Source: Hahella sp. HNIBRBA332
GTDB lineage: Bacteria; Pseudomonadota; Gammaproteobacteria; Pseudomonadales; Oleiphilaceae
Direction: 5' to 3'
Length of the DNA: 64,000 nt
NCBI RefSeq assembly: GCF_030719035.1
Contig: NZ_CP132203.1
Coordinates: forward strand, 3,162,001 to 3,226,000
The translations under genes and the position numbers were made by a program. The notes beneath the pieces were generated by a model. That model worked only from the letters and a program-made list of their open reading frames with translations, was not told the DNA's origin and ran no database searches. Positions 8,189-17,456 of the stretch are shown here, in pieces. Position 1 is the stretch's first letter; each line of letters begins with the position of its first letter.

Positions 8189-9592
8189 TTACAGCAACTG
8201 ATCCAGCAGCCAGTACAGCAGGTTGAAGCCTTTCTGATAATCGCTGACGGAGTCTTCTTCCGAGGCTGACATGACCGGGCCGGAGCCTTCCATCACATTA
8301 TTCACGAAGTCGCCCAGTTCCAGTCCGTCTTCCTGAATGTCGGCATTGTTGAACTCGATGATGCTGGTGCAGTGGCTTTCATTCACATCGCGGAAACGTG
8401 GAATGTAGTAGCCCCAGTTATCGTAGCCGTCCAACGACGTCATCAGGTGGCTGGTGTCTTTGTACCAACGCTGATGAATTTTCTGCTTACGCTTCTCTGC
8501 ATCGGGCTCGTTATTGATGTCGTCATAGAAACGTTCATAGGAATAGGACGAGTAATTGAGGTCATCCCAGAAGTGCGTATGACCCAGACGATCGTTTGGA
8601 TAGTATTCGCCCAGGGCTGTGTACAGCGTACCCAGGTCGTTCAGGTCCAGTGACGGCAGCTCGTTTTGGAGGTAGTACAAAGGCCCGTCGCCATCGCCAT
8701 CCAGACCCCACACATTGCGAATGGTGTTCTGCAGTTTGAGGGAGGGATATTCTTCTTCCGAGCCGGTTACCGGCGCCGGGAAGATAGGGCCGGAATCGTT
8801 GATCAGGTAGGCCTTGCCTGGCGCCATATCGCGGCGAACCGGGTGATAGTTGGCGAAAGAACCCGCGCCGCCTGCGCTGCATCCGGTCATCAGCATTTGT
8901 CCGGAACGCTCCAGGTTGTTCTTCAACCACGCCACCACTGCGCGCATATTGCGCACGCCGTTATGCCGCCATACCAGCGGGTCATTTTCGCCGGTGGGAT
9001 CCTCGTAGATCGCAACCTTGTCCCCGGTATAGATATCCCCGGTACAGTAGGGAACGTACACCATGTTCCAGTTCTGGGTTTTGGTGCTGGTCCAGGGATG
9101 CAGACGGAACACGAACGGGCTCACCAGACTGGCGGAAGGATTCTGCAGGCTCATATAGTCATCGGGAATGCCGTTGGGATTGCGAGCGCCGCGAATGCCG
9201 GTCTGGCCTGTGCAGCTTTCATAATCCCAGCAGGCGCCGCCGCCTTCCATATAAATCACCGTATTGCTGGTGTGCGCCACGCGATTGACGAAGAATTTAT
9301 AAGGCGAGCCGTTGCCGCAAATTGCGCCGGTGTCCGGGTGTAATTGAATGGTCTGCCATTGCAGATAGGCGCCAGGGCTGAAGCCATCGGCGACTTCGGA
9401 GGGGTTGGGCGTCAAGGGATACTGCGCTGCGTTTTGCTGCTCCTGCGTGACCGGGTTGTCCGCGCCCCGGGGCCAGATCAGGTTGCCCAAGGTATCCCAG
9501 AATGAGTAATCGCCCATTTCTGCGGATACGCCAACTGAACTGCCAAGAAGACCTAGAAATACCGCTGTTTTTATTTTTGTTCTGGATTGCAT
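8189..9592 (-). CDS. Secreted pectin-acetylesterase/Notum-family hydrolase
   Basis: A 467-residue protein starting at MQSRTKIK, with GGAGG eight bases upstream. The signal peptide ends near VSAEM. The body matches the pectinacetylesterase (PAE/Notum) alpha/beta-hydrolase family: an oxyanion-type segment VIYMEGGGACWDYESC and the nucleophile elbow TGCSAGGAGSF (GxSxG). A C-terminal His (NESHCTS) would complete the triad with an Asp. The family removes acetyl or acyl esters from polysaccharides or proteins; the substrate here is unknown. No pectin gene cluster is near, so polysaccharide or lipid ester targets are equally possible. Confidence 0.82.
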   Translation of the reverse strand: MQSRTKIKTAVFLGLLGSSVGVSAEMGDYSFWDTLGNLIWPRGADNPVTQEQQNAAQYPLTPNPSEVADGFSPGAYLQWQTIQLHPDTGAICGNGSPYKFFVNRVAHTSNTVIYMEGGGACWDYESCTGQTGIRGARNPNGIPDDYMSLQNPSASLVSPFVFRLHPWTSTKTQNWNMVYVPYCTGDIYTGDKVAIYEDPTGENDPLVWRHNGVRNMRAVVAWLKNNLERSGQMLMTGCSAGGAGSFANYHPVRRDMAPGKAYLINDSGPIFPAPVTGSEEEYPSLKLQNTIRNVWGLDGDGDGPLYYLQNELPSLDLNDLGTLYTALGEYYPNDRLGHTHFWDDLNYSSYSYERFYDDINNEPDAEKRKQKIHQRWYKDTSHLMTSLDGYDNWGYYIPRFRDVNESHCTSIIEFNNADIQEDGLELGDFVNNVMEGSGPVMSASEEDSVSDYQKGFNLLYWLLDQLL

Positions 9593-9802
9593 TGTCTTTT
9601 CCTCCATTAATTGGAAACGCAATTCAATCCAGTCTCTCCTCCCGGCTTCGCTCCTGTTTTTAAAAGAAAAAAGTATTGTCGCCGACCTTGGCTCGCCGGT
9701 AATGCAGGGACCGCTAACTGGATAGCTGAAAGGCTAGTCGGGGATCAAGGGTTACGCAAATTTAATTTAACGACGTTTACTTATTTTGCGCGTTGGGAAG
9801 CC

Positions 9803-10357
9803 CTATCTGGCGGGTTGGGGGCCGCCTACAGCCAGGGCGCAGGCCAGCGTTATCGCCTGCCAAACGGGAAAAATCGCCACACTTTCCCAAAAGCCATGCC
9901 AGACGGCGCTTTTGGCGATATCCGGCAGACTGTTGATCAGCACAAAGTCCACCACGCCGCCCGCCGCGCCAGCCAGGGTAAAGGACGTCAAAAAGATCAA
10001 CCAGGCGCGCATGCGCCAGGCGAGGATAACGCCGACTGCGGTGACGCAAGCGCCGACTGCGCCCATCAGCGCCAGTGACACAACTTCCCAGGATGAAATG
10101 AAGAACAGAAAGCATAAGCGCCACCCCAGAATCGTGGCGGCGATAACGATCAGCAGACGCAGCCCCTTGCGCTCGGCGTTCCAGCCCCGCCGCCAGGCGC
10201 CGAGACAGATAGCCGCGCCGAACACGCCGCCGGGCATCCAGTAGTTCACCCACAGGGCGTCGCTCCATTCCGCCAATTCCAGCAGCACGCCGATGCCAGC
10301 GATAAGCAGACCGGAAGCCAGCCCCATGAGCGCGCCGAAACTGAGATCTTTGTTCAT
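9803..10357 (-). CDS. Polytopic membrane protein, function unknown
   Basis: A 184-residue product taken from MNKDLSFG, which begins 17 bases after the upstream solute-binding gene stops. The longer frame would overlap that gene by 20 bases. Five to six hydrophobic helices alternate with short Arg-rich loops (AWRRGWNAERKG, AWRMRAW). I do not recognise the family. The close spacing suggests an operon with the solute-binding protein, but nothing in it resembles an ABC permease (no EAA loop). Confidence 0.62.
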   Translation of the reverse strand: MNKDLSFGALMGLASGLLIAGIGVLLELAEWSDALWVNYWMPGGVFGAAICLGAWRRGWNAERKGLRLLIVIAATILGWRLCFLFFISSWEVVSLALMGAVGACVTAVGVILAWRMRAWLIFLTSFTLAGAAGGVVDFVLINSLPDIAKSAVWHGFWESVAIFPVWQAITLACALAVGGPQPAR

Positions 10358-10373
10358 GCCAGGACGTCCGTTC

Positions 10374-11153
10374 CTACTTGATGTAGCGATCAATAATATT
10401 CTGATAGACGGATTGACCGTTGTCCTCTATCTCCGTTTTCAGCTCGTCCAACGCAATTTGAAAACGCTCGATAATCCAGTCTGGCGTATCGATATTGAAG
10501 GCGTAATAGTTATCGCCAGCGGAGCCGAAGTCATATACCGGCGCGTATTCAGAAGGGTTGAAGCCGTTCTGCTTGATGATCCAGTAAGCGGCGATGTCGC
10601 CGTAGGCCCACATGTCCACCCGGCCCGCCTCCAGCATTTTCGCCGCCAGCTCCGGGTATGGCACCGGCTCGCGCTTTTCGGGCGGCACTCCATATTCGTC
10701 CAGTACGATTTCAGCAATGTCCTCGCGCACGGAGGCGATGTGGAAGTGTTTCAGGTCCTCCGACGAGCGGACGTTCAGGTTCCGCTCCTTTTTGGCCATC
10801 AACACAATGGGCGACGCCGCCACCGGCCCCACCCATTTGAATAGATTCTCCCGCGGGCCGCGTCGGGTCATGACAAACAACACCGTATTCGGCGTTTTCA
10901 ACGTCAACCGGTAGCTGCGCGCCCAGGGGTGCACCTGAATATCCTTACGCGTCTTTTTTGAACCGAGCTTTTTCAGGATCAGCTCCAGCAAATCAACGGA
11001 AAACCCTTTGAGCTTGTCGTCCTGAACGTAATTAAAGGGGGGATAGTCCTCGGTCATAAACGTCAGTTTTTCTATCGCTTCATCCGCCCGACACAGGGAT
11101 GCGCTCAACAATAACCCAACCAGCGCCATGACAGGACAGGAATACCATCGCAT
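10374..11153 (-). CDS. Periplasmic solute-binding protein, family 3 (orphan)
   Basis: A 259-residue protein; GGAGG lies nine bases before the ATG of MRWYSC. The signal peptide is cut near CRADE. The fold shows the family 3 hallmarks: LTFMTEDYPPFNYVQDDKLKGFSVDLLE at the N-lobe and VDMWAYGDIAAYWIIKQNG in the hinge-C-lobe part. This family normally feeds amino-acid ABC importers or sensor kinases, but no permease or ATPase gene is adjacent. It is divergent from lhr. A role as a free-standing sensor or scavenging protein is possible. Confidence 0.8.
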   Translation of the reverse strand: MRWYSCPVMALVGLLLSASLCRADEAIEKLTFMTEDYPPFNYVQDDKLKGFSVDLLELILKKLGSKKTRKDIQVHPWARSYRLTLKTPNTVLFVMTRRGPRENLFKWVGPVAASPIVLMAKKERNLNVRSSEDLKHFHIASVREDIAEIVLDEYGVPPEKREPVPYPELAAKMLEAGRVDMWAYGDIAAYWIIKQNGFNPSEYAPVYDFGSAGDNYYAFNIDTPDWIIERFQIALDELKTEIEDNGQSVYQNIIDRYIK

Positions 11154-11332
11154 GCTTTTATGCCTCCACACCAAAATGGTTTCCTCGTCCCACAGAAACC
11201 AGACACGGGCGTTATACCTTCAATTCTTTACGCGAAGTGCGGAACCGTCAAACTTTCGCCGAATTCATATATGATTCAGATTACTTTTATCGGCAACCAT
11301 TATTTACGACGACAAGGCGACAACGGTTTCTT

Positions 11333-14300
11333 ATGTCCCAGGCGCTGGCTTTATTTCATCCACTCATCGCGGAATGGTTCGCCGCCAATCTGGGCGCGCC
11401 TACGGATATTCAGAGTAAGGCCTGGCCGCGCATCGCTTCCGGCGAACATTGTCTGATCACCGCGCCCACCGGCAGCGGTAAAACCCTCACTGCTTTTCTC
11501 TGGGCCCTCAACCGCTTCGCCACCGGCGAGCTGCAACCGGGCCGTACGCGCATACTCTATATTTCACCACTGAAAGCGCTGAATAACGATATCCGCAATA
11601 ACCTAAGCCGTCCGCTGGCGGAACTGACAGCCTGCTTTGAACGCAAGGGCGAGCCCTTCCCAGTTATCCGCGCGCAGACCCGCAGCGGCGACACGCCCTC
11701 TGGCGAGCGCCGCCAGATGCTGCGTCACCCGCCGGAGATTCTCATCACCACGCCGGAAAGCCTCAATCTGCTGCTGAGTTCGCAAAGCGGCCTTACTCTG
11801 CTGCAGGACCTGGATACGGTCATCATAGATGAAGCGCATTCCCTGCTTGGCGTCAAACGGGGCGCTTATCTGATCTCCGCCGTGGAGCGTCTGGTGGATC
11901 TGTCCGGCGAGTTTCAGCGCATCGCCCTGTCCGCCACCATCAACCCAATCTCCGTCGCCGCGGACTTTATCTCCGGCTACGAACTGGATGTCACCCAGCC
12001 GGACTACGCGCGCCACCCGCAATACCGCAAGCGCCCGATCACGCTGGTGGAGTCCAACGCCGCCAAGCAGTACCGGCTCAGCGTCAATTATCCAGCCGCC
12101 ATCGCCCATCGCGGGGCGGATAAGCATCTCTGGGACGCTCTGGCGGAAACCCTGCTGACGCGAATTCAGGCCAACCGCGCCACCTTGATTTTCACCAATA
12201 ATCGCGCCCTGTGTGAAAAGCTCACTTACAAAATCAATCAGGCGGCGGACGCTATGGTGGCTTACGCGCACCACGGTTCGCTGTCGCGTGAGATTCGCAC
12301 GGAGGTGGAGCAACGCCTCAAAGGGGGCGAACTGGCTGCTATCGTCGCCACCAGCTCCCTGGAGATGGGTATTGATATCGGCGCGCTGGACGAAGTCGTG
12401 CTGGTGCAGACCGCCGGCTCGGTAGCGGCGGCGATCCAGCGCGTGGGTCGGGCCGGTCATAATGTCGGCGACGTCAGCGTCGGTTCTCTGTTTCCCACGC
12501 ACCCACAGGACTTTCTGGAATCCGCTGTCCTGGCCAAAGCCATCATGGAAAAAGATCTGGAGCCAGTGCGTCCATTGCAATGCCCCCTTGATGTCCTGGC
12601 GCAGATAATTATCTCCATGACCGGCGTCGCAACCTGGGACCTGGACGAGCTGTACGCCCATTTGCGTATGTCCAGCGTCTACCACACGTTGCCCCGCCGC
12701 CAGTTTGATCTGCTGATTGACATGCTGGCGGGCCGTTACGCAGAGAGTCGTATCCGCGAACTGCAGGCGCGCGTATCCGTGGATCGTCTGGACAATACCG
12801 TCACGGCGCGACCGGGCGCCTTGCTCTCTCTGTATCAGTCCGGAGGCGTGATACCAGATCGTGGTTACTTTCATCTACGTCATCAGGACAGCAGCGCCCG
12901 TATCGGCGAGCTGGACGAAGAGTTTGTCTGGGAGGCGAAAATCGGACAAAGCTTCACTCTGGGCGCGCAATTCTGGCAAATTCAGAAAATCACCCACAAC
13001 GACGTATTCGTGCTTCCCGCCAAAGCTGGCGCCTCCACGCCGCCGTTCTGGAAAGCCGAGTCCATCAGTCGTAATTTCCACTTCTCCGAGCAAATTGGCC
13101 TGTTCCTGAAATATCTGGACGCTAACCTGGACGCCGACGATCTGGTCGCCGCCTTACAGTCGCAATACTGCATGACGGAAGAGGCGGCCGCGTCTCTGTT
13201 GGATTTTCTGCGCCGCCAACGCGCCCACACAGGACGCCCCCTGCCTCATCGCCACCACCTGCTGGTGGAGATCGTCGACTCAATCCTGGGACACAGCCAT
13301 GGTCGTCAGATGGTGCTGCATACCGGTTGGGGCGCTGAAGTGAACCGCCCCTGGGGCATGGCTTTGGAAGCCGCCTGGCTGGAATCCTTCGGCGAGCAGC
13401 CAGTGGTATATGTCAGTAACGAGTGCATCGTCCTGCAAATGCCAGAGGAGATTCCCGTCGAAGCGATTCTCTCTCTGGTCTCCCCGGAGCGGATAGAAGC
13501 CCTGTTACGCGCCCGTCTGGAAGGCTCCGGTTTTTTCGGCGCACGCTTCCGGGAATGCGCAGGTCGGGCGCTACTGCTCAACAGAGGCAAATTCAACGAG
13601 CGCCGTCCATTGTGGATGAGCCGCTTGCAATCGCAGAAGTTGCTGAACTCCGTGCTCAAGTACGAAGACTTCCCCATTCTGCTGGAAACCTGGCGCACCT
13701 GTCTGCAGGACGAATTCGATCTTCTCGCGTTAAAACAGCTGCTGGAGGAGTTGCGAACCGGACAGGTTCAATGGTCCGTCGCCAACACCCGAACGCCCAG
13801 CCCCATGGCTCAGAATATCGCCTGGGAACAGGTCAACCTGTACATGTATAAGGACGATACGCCCACCTCGGACAAGACCTCCAATCTCAGCGAGGACCTG
13901 CTGCGAGAGCTGTTGTACAACGATGCGCTGCGTCCCACCGTAAACGCCGAGTTGTGTCAGCGCTTTGTACAGAAACGCCAGCGCCTGGCGCCGGGTTATG
14001 CGCCGGACAGCGCGCGGGACCTGTTAGACTGGATCAAGGAGCGCGGCGCGATTCCGGATTCTGAATGGCGCGAACTGCTCGCCCGTATTGAATCAGAGTC
14101 CGGCAAGGAGGCGCTGCAAAACATGCTGGCGGCGACAGAGGCCAAGCTCATTCGTCTGGCGCATCGTGACGCCCAGATTATTGTGGCGCGGGAAACCCAA
14201 ACTTCTCTCGCGCAGGCTTTCTACCCGGAAACCGACGAGGATGCGGAATCCGATGCGCTGTTCGATACGCTGCTGGGCGAATGGCTGCGCTTTTACGCCC

Positions 14301-15751
14301 CCCTCTCCGCCGCTGAGATAAGCGACTGGCTTGGCGTCGATCCACAACGCCTGCAACGCGCCCTCGACGATCTGGTTGAGGCGCGCGCTATCGTGGCCGG
14401 CCCGCTGATCGCAGACGATACTGAGGTGCGCTATTGCGACCGGGAAAACTTCGAAATCCTCCTGCATATGGCGCGCAAGGAAGCCGCGCCGGAATTCGCC
14501 CCCCTCCCCTTGGAACAGCTATCCTTGTTCTTACATTGCTGGCAGACCCAGGCGAGCGAGCGTGACGACGATCCGCACGAGCGACTGTTTGATATTTTGC
14601 AGCGCCTGCAAGGAACGCCCGCCCCGGCCGCATTGTGGGAGAACGAAATACTCCCTGCGCGCTTGCCGGACTACAGCCCGGCGGTGTTGGATCACCTGTT
14701 TCAGGAGTCCGATTTGGCGTGGATTGGCGTAGAGGAAGGCAAAACCCTATTCAGCTTCACCGCTGATCTGGATCTGCTTGACGCCCCCGCGCCTCTGAAC
14801 GAAGCAAACGCCAGCGAACTGCAGGCCCTGTTTCCAGACGCCGACAGCCGCTACGATTTCCAGGCCCTTTCCGGCAAAAGCGGACTGGACAACACAGCGC
14901 TGACGGAACGCTTATGGGATTGGGTATGGAAACAGCGCATCAATAATGACACCTACGCCGCACTGCGCAGAGGAGTGGAAAACAAATTCACCATTCCTGA
15001 TCTGCCCGCTCAGAGCTCCGGCAGACCGCCTTCACGCCGACGCGCCATGCGCCACTCCTTCGCCCAGTCAAAACAGGCGGCGAACAGCCCCGGAACCTGG
15101 CGCCAAGTACGCTGGCCCCAGCGCCAGGAAGACCCGATAACGGAACAGGAGCGCGGCAAAGACCGTGCGCGTTTACTGCTGAGTCGCTACGGCGTGGTGT
15201 TTCGCGAGCTCCTGCAAAGAGAGCTTCCGGAGATGCGTTGGAGCGCCGTCTTCCGTTCTCTGCGCCTGATGGAGCTATCCAGAGAGATCATCGGCGGCTA
15301 CTTTTTCAAAGATATTCCCGGCCCACAGTTCATTACACCCATAGCGCTGCAAATGCTGCAGAACGGCCTGTCGCAGACGCGCATATACTGGCTCAACGCC
15401 GCCGATCCCGCCTCTCTTTGCGGGTTGGGGCTGCCGGGCCTGAAACAGCGACTGCCGAAGCGTTTGGACTCTATACATATGACGTTTATGGGGCCGGAGC
15501 TGATCATGACCTCCCGCCGCAATGGCAAACAGTTGGACATCATGATTGCGCCAGACCATCCAGATATCGAGGCCTGTCTGGCGCCTTTACGCAACCTGCT
15601 GTATCGACCCCATCAGCCGCTCAAAAGCATCAACCTGGAAACCATTAACGGCGAGAAAGCCGTGGACAGCCCCTACCTCGCCCCTCTGAGCCGAATGTTC
15701 GACGTGCAGAAGGGATACAAGGACGTCGCGCTCAACCGCAACCTGCTGTGA
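11333..15751 (+). CDS. lhr: Large ATP-dependent helicase Lhr (DEAD/DEAH superfamily 2)
   Basis: A 1,472-residue superfamily 2 helicase, similar in size to E. coli Lhr (about 1,538). The N-terminal RecA pair carries motif I TAPTGSGKT, motif II IIDEAHS, motif III LSATI and motif VI QRVGRAGH. These are followed by the winged-helix and Lhr-core domains (LHTGWGAEVNRPWGMALE), then a long C-terminal extension typical of proteobacterial long Lhr. Lhr unwinds RNA:DNA and DNA duplexes and is linked to DNA repair. The start MSQALALFHPL is chosen over an upstream in-frame ATG because it matches the usual helicase N-terminus. It is monocistronic, divergent from the solute-binding gene. Confidence 0.93.
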   Translation: MSQALALFHPLIAEWFAANLGAPTDIQSKAWPRIASGEHCLITAPTGSGKTLTAFLWALNRFATGELQPGRTRILYISPLKALNNDIRNNLSRPLAELTACFERKGEPFPVIRAQTRSGDTPSGERRQMLRHPPEILITTPESLNLLLSSQSGLTLLQDLDTVIIDEAHSLLGVKRGAYLISAVERLVDLSGEFQRIALSATINPISVAADFISGYELDVTQPDYARHPQYRKRPITLVESNAAKQYRLSVNYPAAIAHRGADKHLWDALAETLLTRIQANRATLIFTNNRALCEKLTYKINQAADAMVAYAHHGSLSREIRTEVEQRLKGGELAAIVATSSLEMGIDIGALDEVVLVQTAGSVAAAIQRVGRAGHNVGDVSVGSLFPTHPQDFLESAVLAKAIMEKDLEPVRPLQCPLDVLAQIIISMTGVATWDLDELYAHLRMSSVYHTLPRRQFDLLIDMLAGRYAESRIRELQARVSVDRLDNTVTARPGALLSLYQSGGVIPDRGYFHLRHQDSSARIGELDEEFVWEAKIGQSFTLGAQFWQIQKITHNDVFVLPAKAGASTPPFWKAESISRNFHFSEQIGLFLKYLDANLDADDLVAALQSQYCMTEEAAASLLDFLRRQRAHTGRPLPHRHHLLVEIVDSILGHSHGRQMVLHTGWGAEVNRPWGMALEAAWLESFGEQPVVYVSNECIVLQMPEEIPVEAILSLVSPERIEALLRARLEGSGFFGARFRECAGRALLLNRGKFNERRPLWMSRLQSQKLLNSVLKYEDFPILLETWRTCLQDEFDLLALKQLLEELRTGQVQWSVANTRTPSPMAQNIAWEQVNLYMYKDDTPTSDKTSNLSEDLLRELLYNDALRPTVNAELCQRFVQKRQRLAPGYAPDSARDLLDWIKERGAIPDSEWRELLARIESESGKEALQNMLAATEAKLIRLAHRDAQIIVARETQTSLAQAFYPETDEDAESDALFDTLLGEWLRFYAPLSAAEISDWLGVDPQRLQRALDDLVEARAIVAGPLIADDTEVRYCDRENFEILLHMARKEAAPEFAPLPLEQLSLFLHCWQTQASERDDDPHERLFDILQRLQGTPAPAALWENEILPARLPDYSPAVLDHLFQESDLAWIGVEEGKTLFSFTADLDLLDAPAPLNEANASELQALFPDADSRYDFQALSGKSGLDNTALTERLWDWVWKQRINNDTYAALRRGVENKFTIPDLPAQSSGRPPSRRRAMRHSFAQSKQAANSPGTWRQVRWPQRQEDPITEQERGKDRARLLLSRYGVVFRELLQRELPEMRWSAVFRSLRLMELSREIIGGYFFKDIPGPQFITPIALQMLQNGLSQTRIYWLNAADPASLCGLGLPGLKQRLPKRLDSIHMTFMGPELIMTSRRNGKQLDIMIAPDHPDIEACLAPLRNLLYRPHQPLKSINLETINGEKAVDSPYLAPLSRMFDVQKGYKDVALNRNLL

Positions 15752-15779
15752 CGCCCGCCATCCAGCGAGCGCCTGGACG

Positions 15780-15896
15780 TCAACCCAATGCGATGCCGCT
15801 CACCGCGAACATAATCGCCACCAGATAAAACAGAAATACCTTCAGATTCGCTGGAACAACCGGATAGGGATGCGTCGGGAGGTGTTTGATTATCAT
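15780..15896 (-). CDS. 38-residue single-pass membrane peptide
   Basis: An ORF too short for usual gene calling: MIIKHLPTHPYPVVPANL, then a hydrophobic segment VFLFYLVAIMFAVSGIALG running to the stop. GAGGAG sits seven bases before the ATG, an excellent ribosome binding site. The layout is a cytosolic His/Pro-rich head and one membrane helix ending at the C-terminus. It lies tail-to-tail with lhr and downstream of the structured-RNA candidate at 15966-16110 on the same strand. Function is unknown; small membrane peptides of this size often modulate larger membrane proteins. Confidence 0.55.
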   Translation of the reverse strand: MIIKHLPTHPYPVVPANLKVFLFYLVAIMFAVSGIALG

Positions 15897-15965
15897 TGCT
15901 TCACTCCTCTGTTTATTGTCGGCGTTCTAGCCACGCCTGCAGGGTGAACGGATGAAGCAACACGC

Positions 15966-16110
15966 AAAAAAGCCGGCCGCGGTATCCTGCAGGGACTCCT
16001 CTGGCTAATCAGAGTTCCCTCTGGCGAGCACAACACAGGCACTACGAAGGATACAGCGGACACAGACGGCGTCTGACTGGAGGCGACCACTCTATCCAAC
16101 GCCCGGCTCG
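15966..16110 (-). ncRNA. Candidate structured leader RNA or small RNA
   Basis: Read on the minus strand, AGCCGG (16108-16103) can pair with CCGGCT (15976-15971), directly followed by six Ts (15971-15966), as in a closed RNA ending in a terminator. Inside are CAGAC-GCC-GTCTG (16075-16063), GTATCC (16054-16049 complement) facing GGATAC (15987-15982), and the triplet CAGAG-GGAA-CTCTG-ATTAGC-CAGAG (16023-15999), in which the middle arm can pair with either neighbour. The 38-residue ORF begins 70 bases further on. It matches no riboswitch consensus that I know. Structure is inferred by eye. Confidence 0.35.
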
Positions 16111-16161
16111 CTAGTAAGCATAGCCACTGTTCACAGAATGTACTAATTACATGTAAATATT

Positions 16162-16169
16162 TGTATACA
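16162..16169. promoter_or_regulatory. Possible HutC operator in front of hutC
   Basis: TGTATACA is an eight-base palindrome within ATTTGTATACATGG. It has the TGTA and TACA halves of the operators found before hutI, but with no spacer between them. It lies about 120 bases ahead of hutC and could allow autoregulation. The altered spacing makes it uncertain. Confidence 0.35.
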
Positions 16170-16286
16170 TGGTCCACCCATGCGGCTTGATCAATACAAC
16201 GTCCTGATTCGCCGCTAAAATGCCTATACAATAGACGCCCGAATCATTGACGGCTTTCGTCAGGCAATCGCAAGGACAATTTATCC

Positions 16287-16994
16287 GTGTCATCCAAACC
16301 CCGGTTTCAGCAGGTTAAGGACTTTATCGTCAGCGGCATCGAAAGCCAGCGCTATACGGTTGGCGGCCGCATTCCCACGGAAATGCAGTTGGCGCAGCAG
16401 TTTCAAGTCAGCCGCATGACTGTGCACAAGGCGATACGGGACCTGGTGAATGAAGGACGCCTGGTGAGGTATCAGGGACAAGGCACTTTTGTTAACGACG
16501 CCAAACCCACCTCCTCTTTTCAGGATATCCGCAACATAGCGGAAGAAATCAAAGCCCGGGGGCATGAATACAGCGCCCGCATCGTCAAGCAGGAGCAGTT
16601 ACTCGCTTCCTCCAATGTGGCGGTGCAGTTGGGCATCAAGACCGGCGTAGCGGTGTTTCACACCTTAATCGTCCATCTGGAGGACGGCGTGCCGGTGCAA
16701 CTGGAAGACCGTTACATCAACCCTCTGCTGGCGCCGGAGTATCTGGACCAGGATTTTTCTCTTGTCACTCCCAACCAGTACCTCACTTCTGTTTATCCTG
16801 TGTCCGATGTAGAGCATATTATTGAAGCGGTGCTGGCGGACCCGGATCAGTGCGAGCTGCTGGAAATCAATATCAATGAGCCCTGTCTGCGCATCTATCG
16901 CCGCACCTGGAGCCGTCAGCAGTTAGTCAGCAGCGCCCACCTGACTTATCCAGGCAGCCGCTATCGCCTGCAATCCGACAGCCACTTTTCATAA
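16287..16994 (+). CDS. hutC: Histidine utilization repressor HutC (GntR/UTRA family)
   Basis: A 235-residue regulator with an N-terminal GntR winged helix (RIPTEMQLAQQFQVSRMTVHKAIRDLVNEGRL, about residues 25-57) and a C-terminal UTRA effector domain. HutC represses hut genes and is released by urocanate. The start is a GTG with AAGGAC ten bases upstream. It lies 462 bases before hutI in the same direction, with HutC-like palindromes in the gap. Length and motif order match Pseudomonas HutC closely. Confidence 0.93.
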   Translation: MSSKPRFQQVKDFIVSGIESQRYTVGGRIPTEMQLAQQFQVSRMTVHKAIRDLVNEGRLVRYQGQGTFVNDAKPTSSFQDIRNIAEEIKARGHEYSARIVKQEQLLASSNVAVQLGIKTGVAVFHTLIVHLEDGVPVQLEDRYINPLLAPEYLDQDFSLVTPNQYLTSVYPVSDVEHIIEAVLADPDQCELLEININEPCLRIYRRTWSRQQLVSSAHLTYPGSRYRLQSDSHFS

Positions 16995-17171
16995 ACATCG
17001 CCTCCCTCTCCATAAAGATCATCAATTCAGATTATTTTGCAGCCGCGCCCTCCTGCGAATAACGGCTGCAGGGTCGTCTTTCGCGCAGGCAGGCTCTTGT
17101 GGTTCTCCTTATCTTTTCCCCTGATTCCTACCATCCTGCGATAGATCAGGCAGTTAGCGCCCCTTAAAATT

Positions 17172-17181
17172 TGTATATACA
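17172..17181. promoter_or_regulatory. hutC: HutC operator (distal)
   Basis: TGTATATACA, a perfect ten-base palindrome in the context AAATTTGTATATACATTT. It has the same core as the site at 17413-17428 and matches the known TGTA-N2-TACA type of HutC box. Confidence 0.7.
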
Positions 17182-17412
17182 TTTAACTTCTTTCCTCTCT
17201 CAAAATCTCACTGCGAGTGGGCGGTGCAGGCGCAGAAAATTCTACACTCGCACCAGCTTGTCAAATTCAAAAACAGTCTTAAACCCTCTATTTTTATAGC
17301 CATAAGAATATGCGATCGCTGTCAATGCGCTAAGCAAAACCGGTTTTATAATTCGTTATGAGAAGAAATTTTTCTCGCCTCCCCTCTTGCGCAAAACGCA
17401 TTTTTTGTCTTT

Positions 17413-17428
17413 AAATGTATATACATTT
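17413..17428. promoter_or_regulatory. hutC: HutC operator (proximal, perfect 16-base palindrome)
   Basis: AAATGTATATACATTT is its own reverse complement and sits 29 bases before the hutI start codon. A repressor bound here would block initiation or the first steps of transcription of hutIGUH. Urocanate release of HutC is the established mechanism in pseudomonads and enterics. Confidence 0.8.
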
Positions 17429-17456
17429 ATAAAGACACTGCGGAGAGCGAGATTTT

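Larger units (their letters stand above)
15897..16286. other. Intergenic region between the 38-residue ORF and hutC
   Basis: This 390-base stretch has no convincing protein gene; minus-strand frames through it lack ribosome sites. It contains several hairpins between 15966 and 16110, detailed separately, a TGTATACA element at 16162-16169 resembling half of a HutC operator arrangement, and a possible -10 TATACA at 16225-16230 for hutC. Confidence 0.6.
16995..17456. promoter_or_regulatory. hutC-hutI intergenic control region
   Basis: This 462-base gap contains no protein gene that I can support. It holds two palindromes of the TGTA-N2-TACA type (17172-17181 and 17413-17428), and the second half is AT-rich. 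The distance and the two operators suggest that hutIGUH has its own promoter under HutC control, separate from hutC. Confidence 0.65.

Noticed and set aside
11603..12874. A 423-residue open frame antisense to lhr
   Set aside because: The plus strand encodes the conserved helicase motifs throughout. The antisense translation is rich in His, Gln and Arg as expected of shadow frames.
15893..16231. A 112-residue minus-strand frame upstream of the 38-residue ORF
   Set aside because: It has no ribosome site, low-complexity translation and covers the paired RNA stems, which explain the region better.
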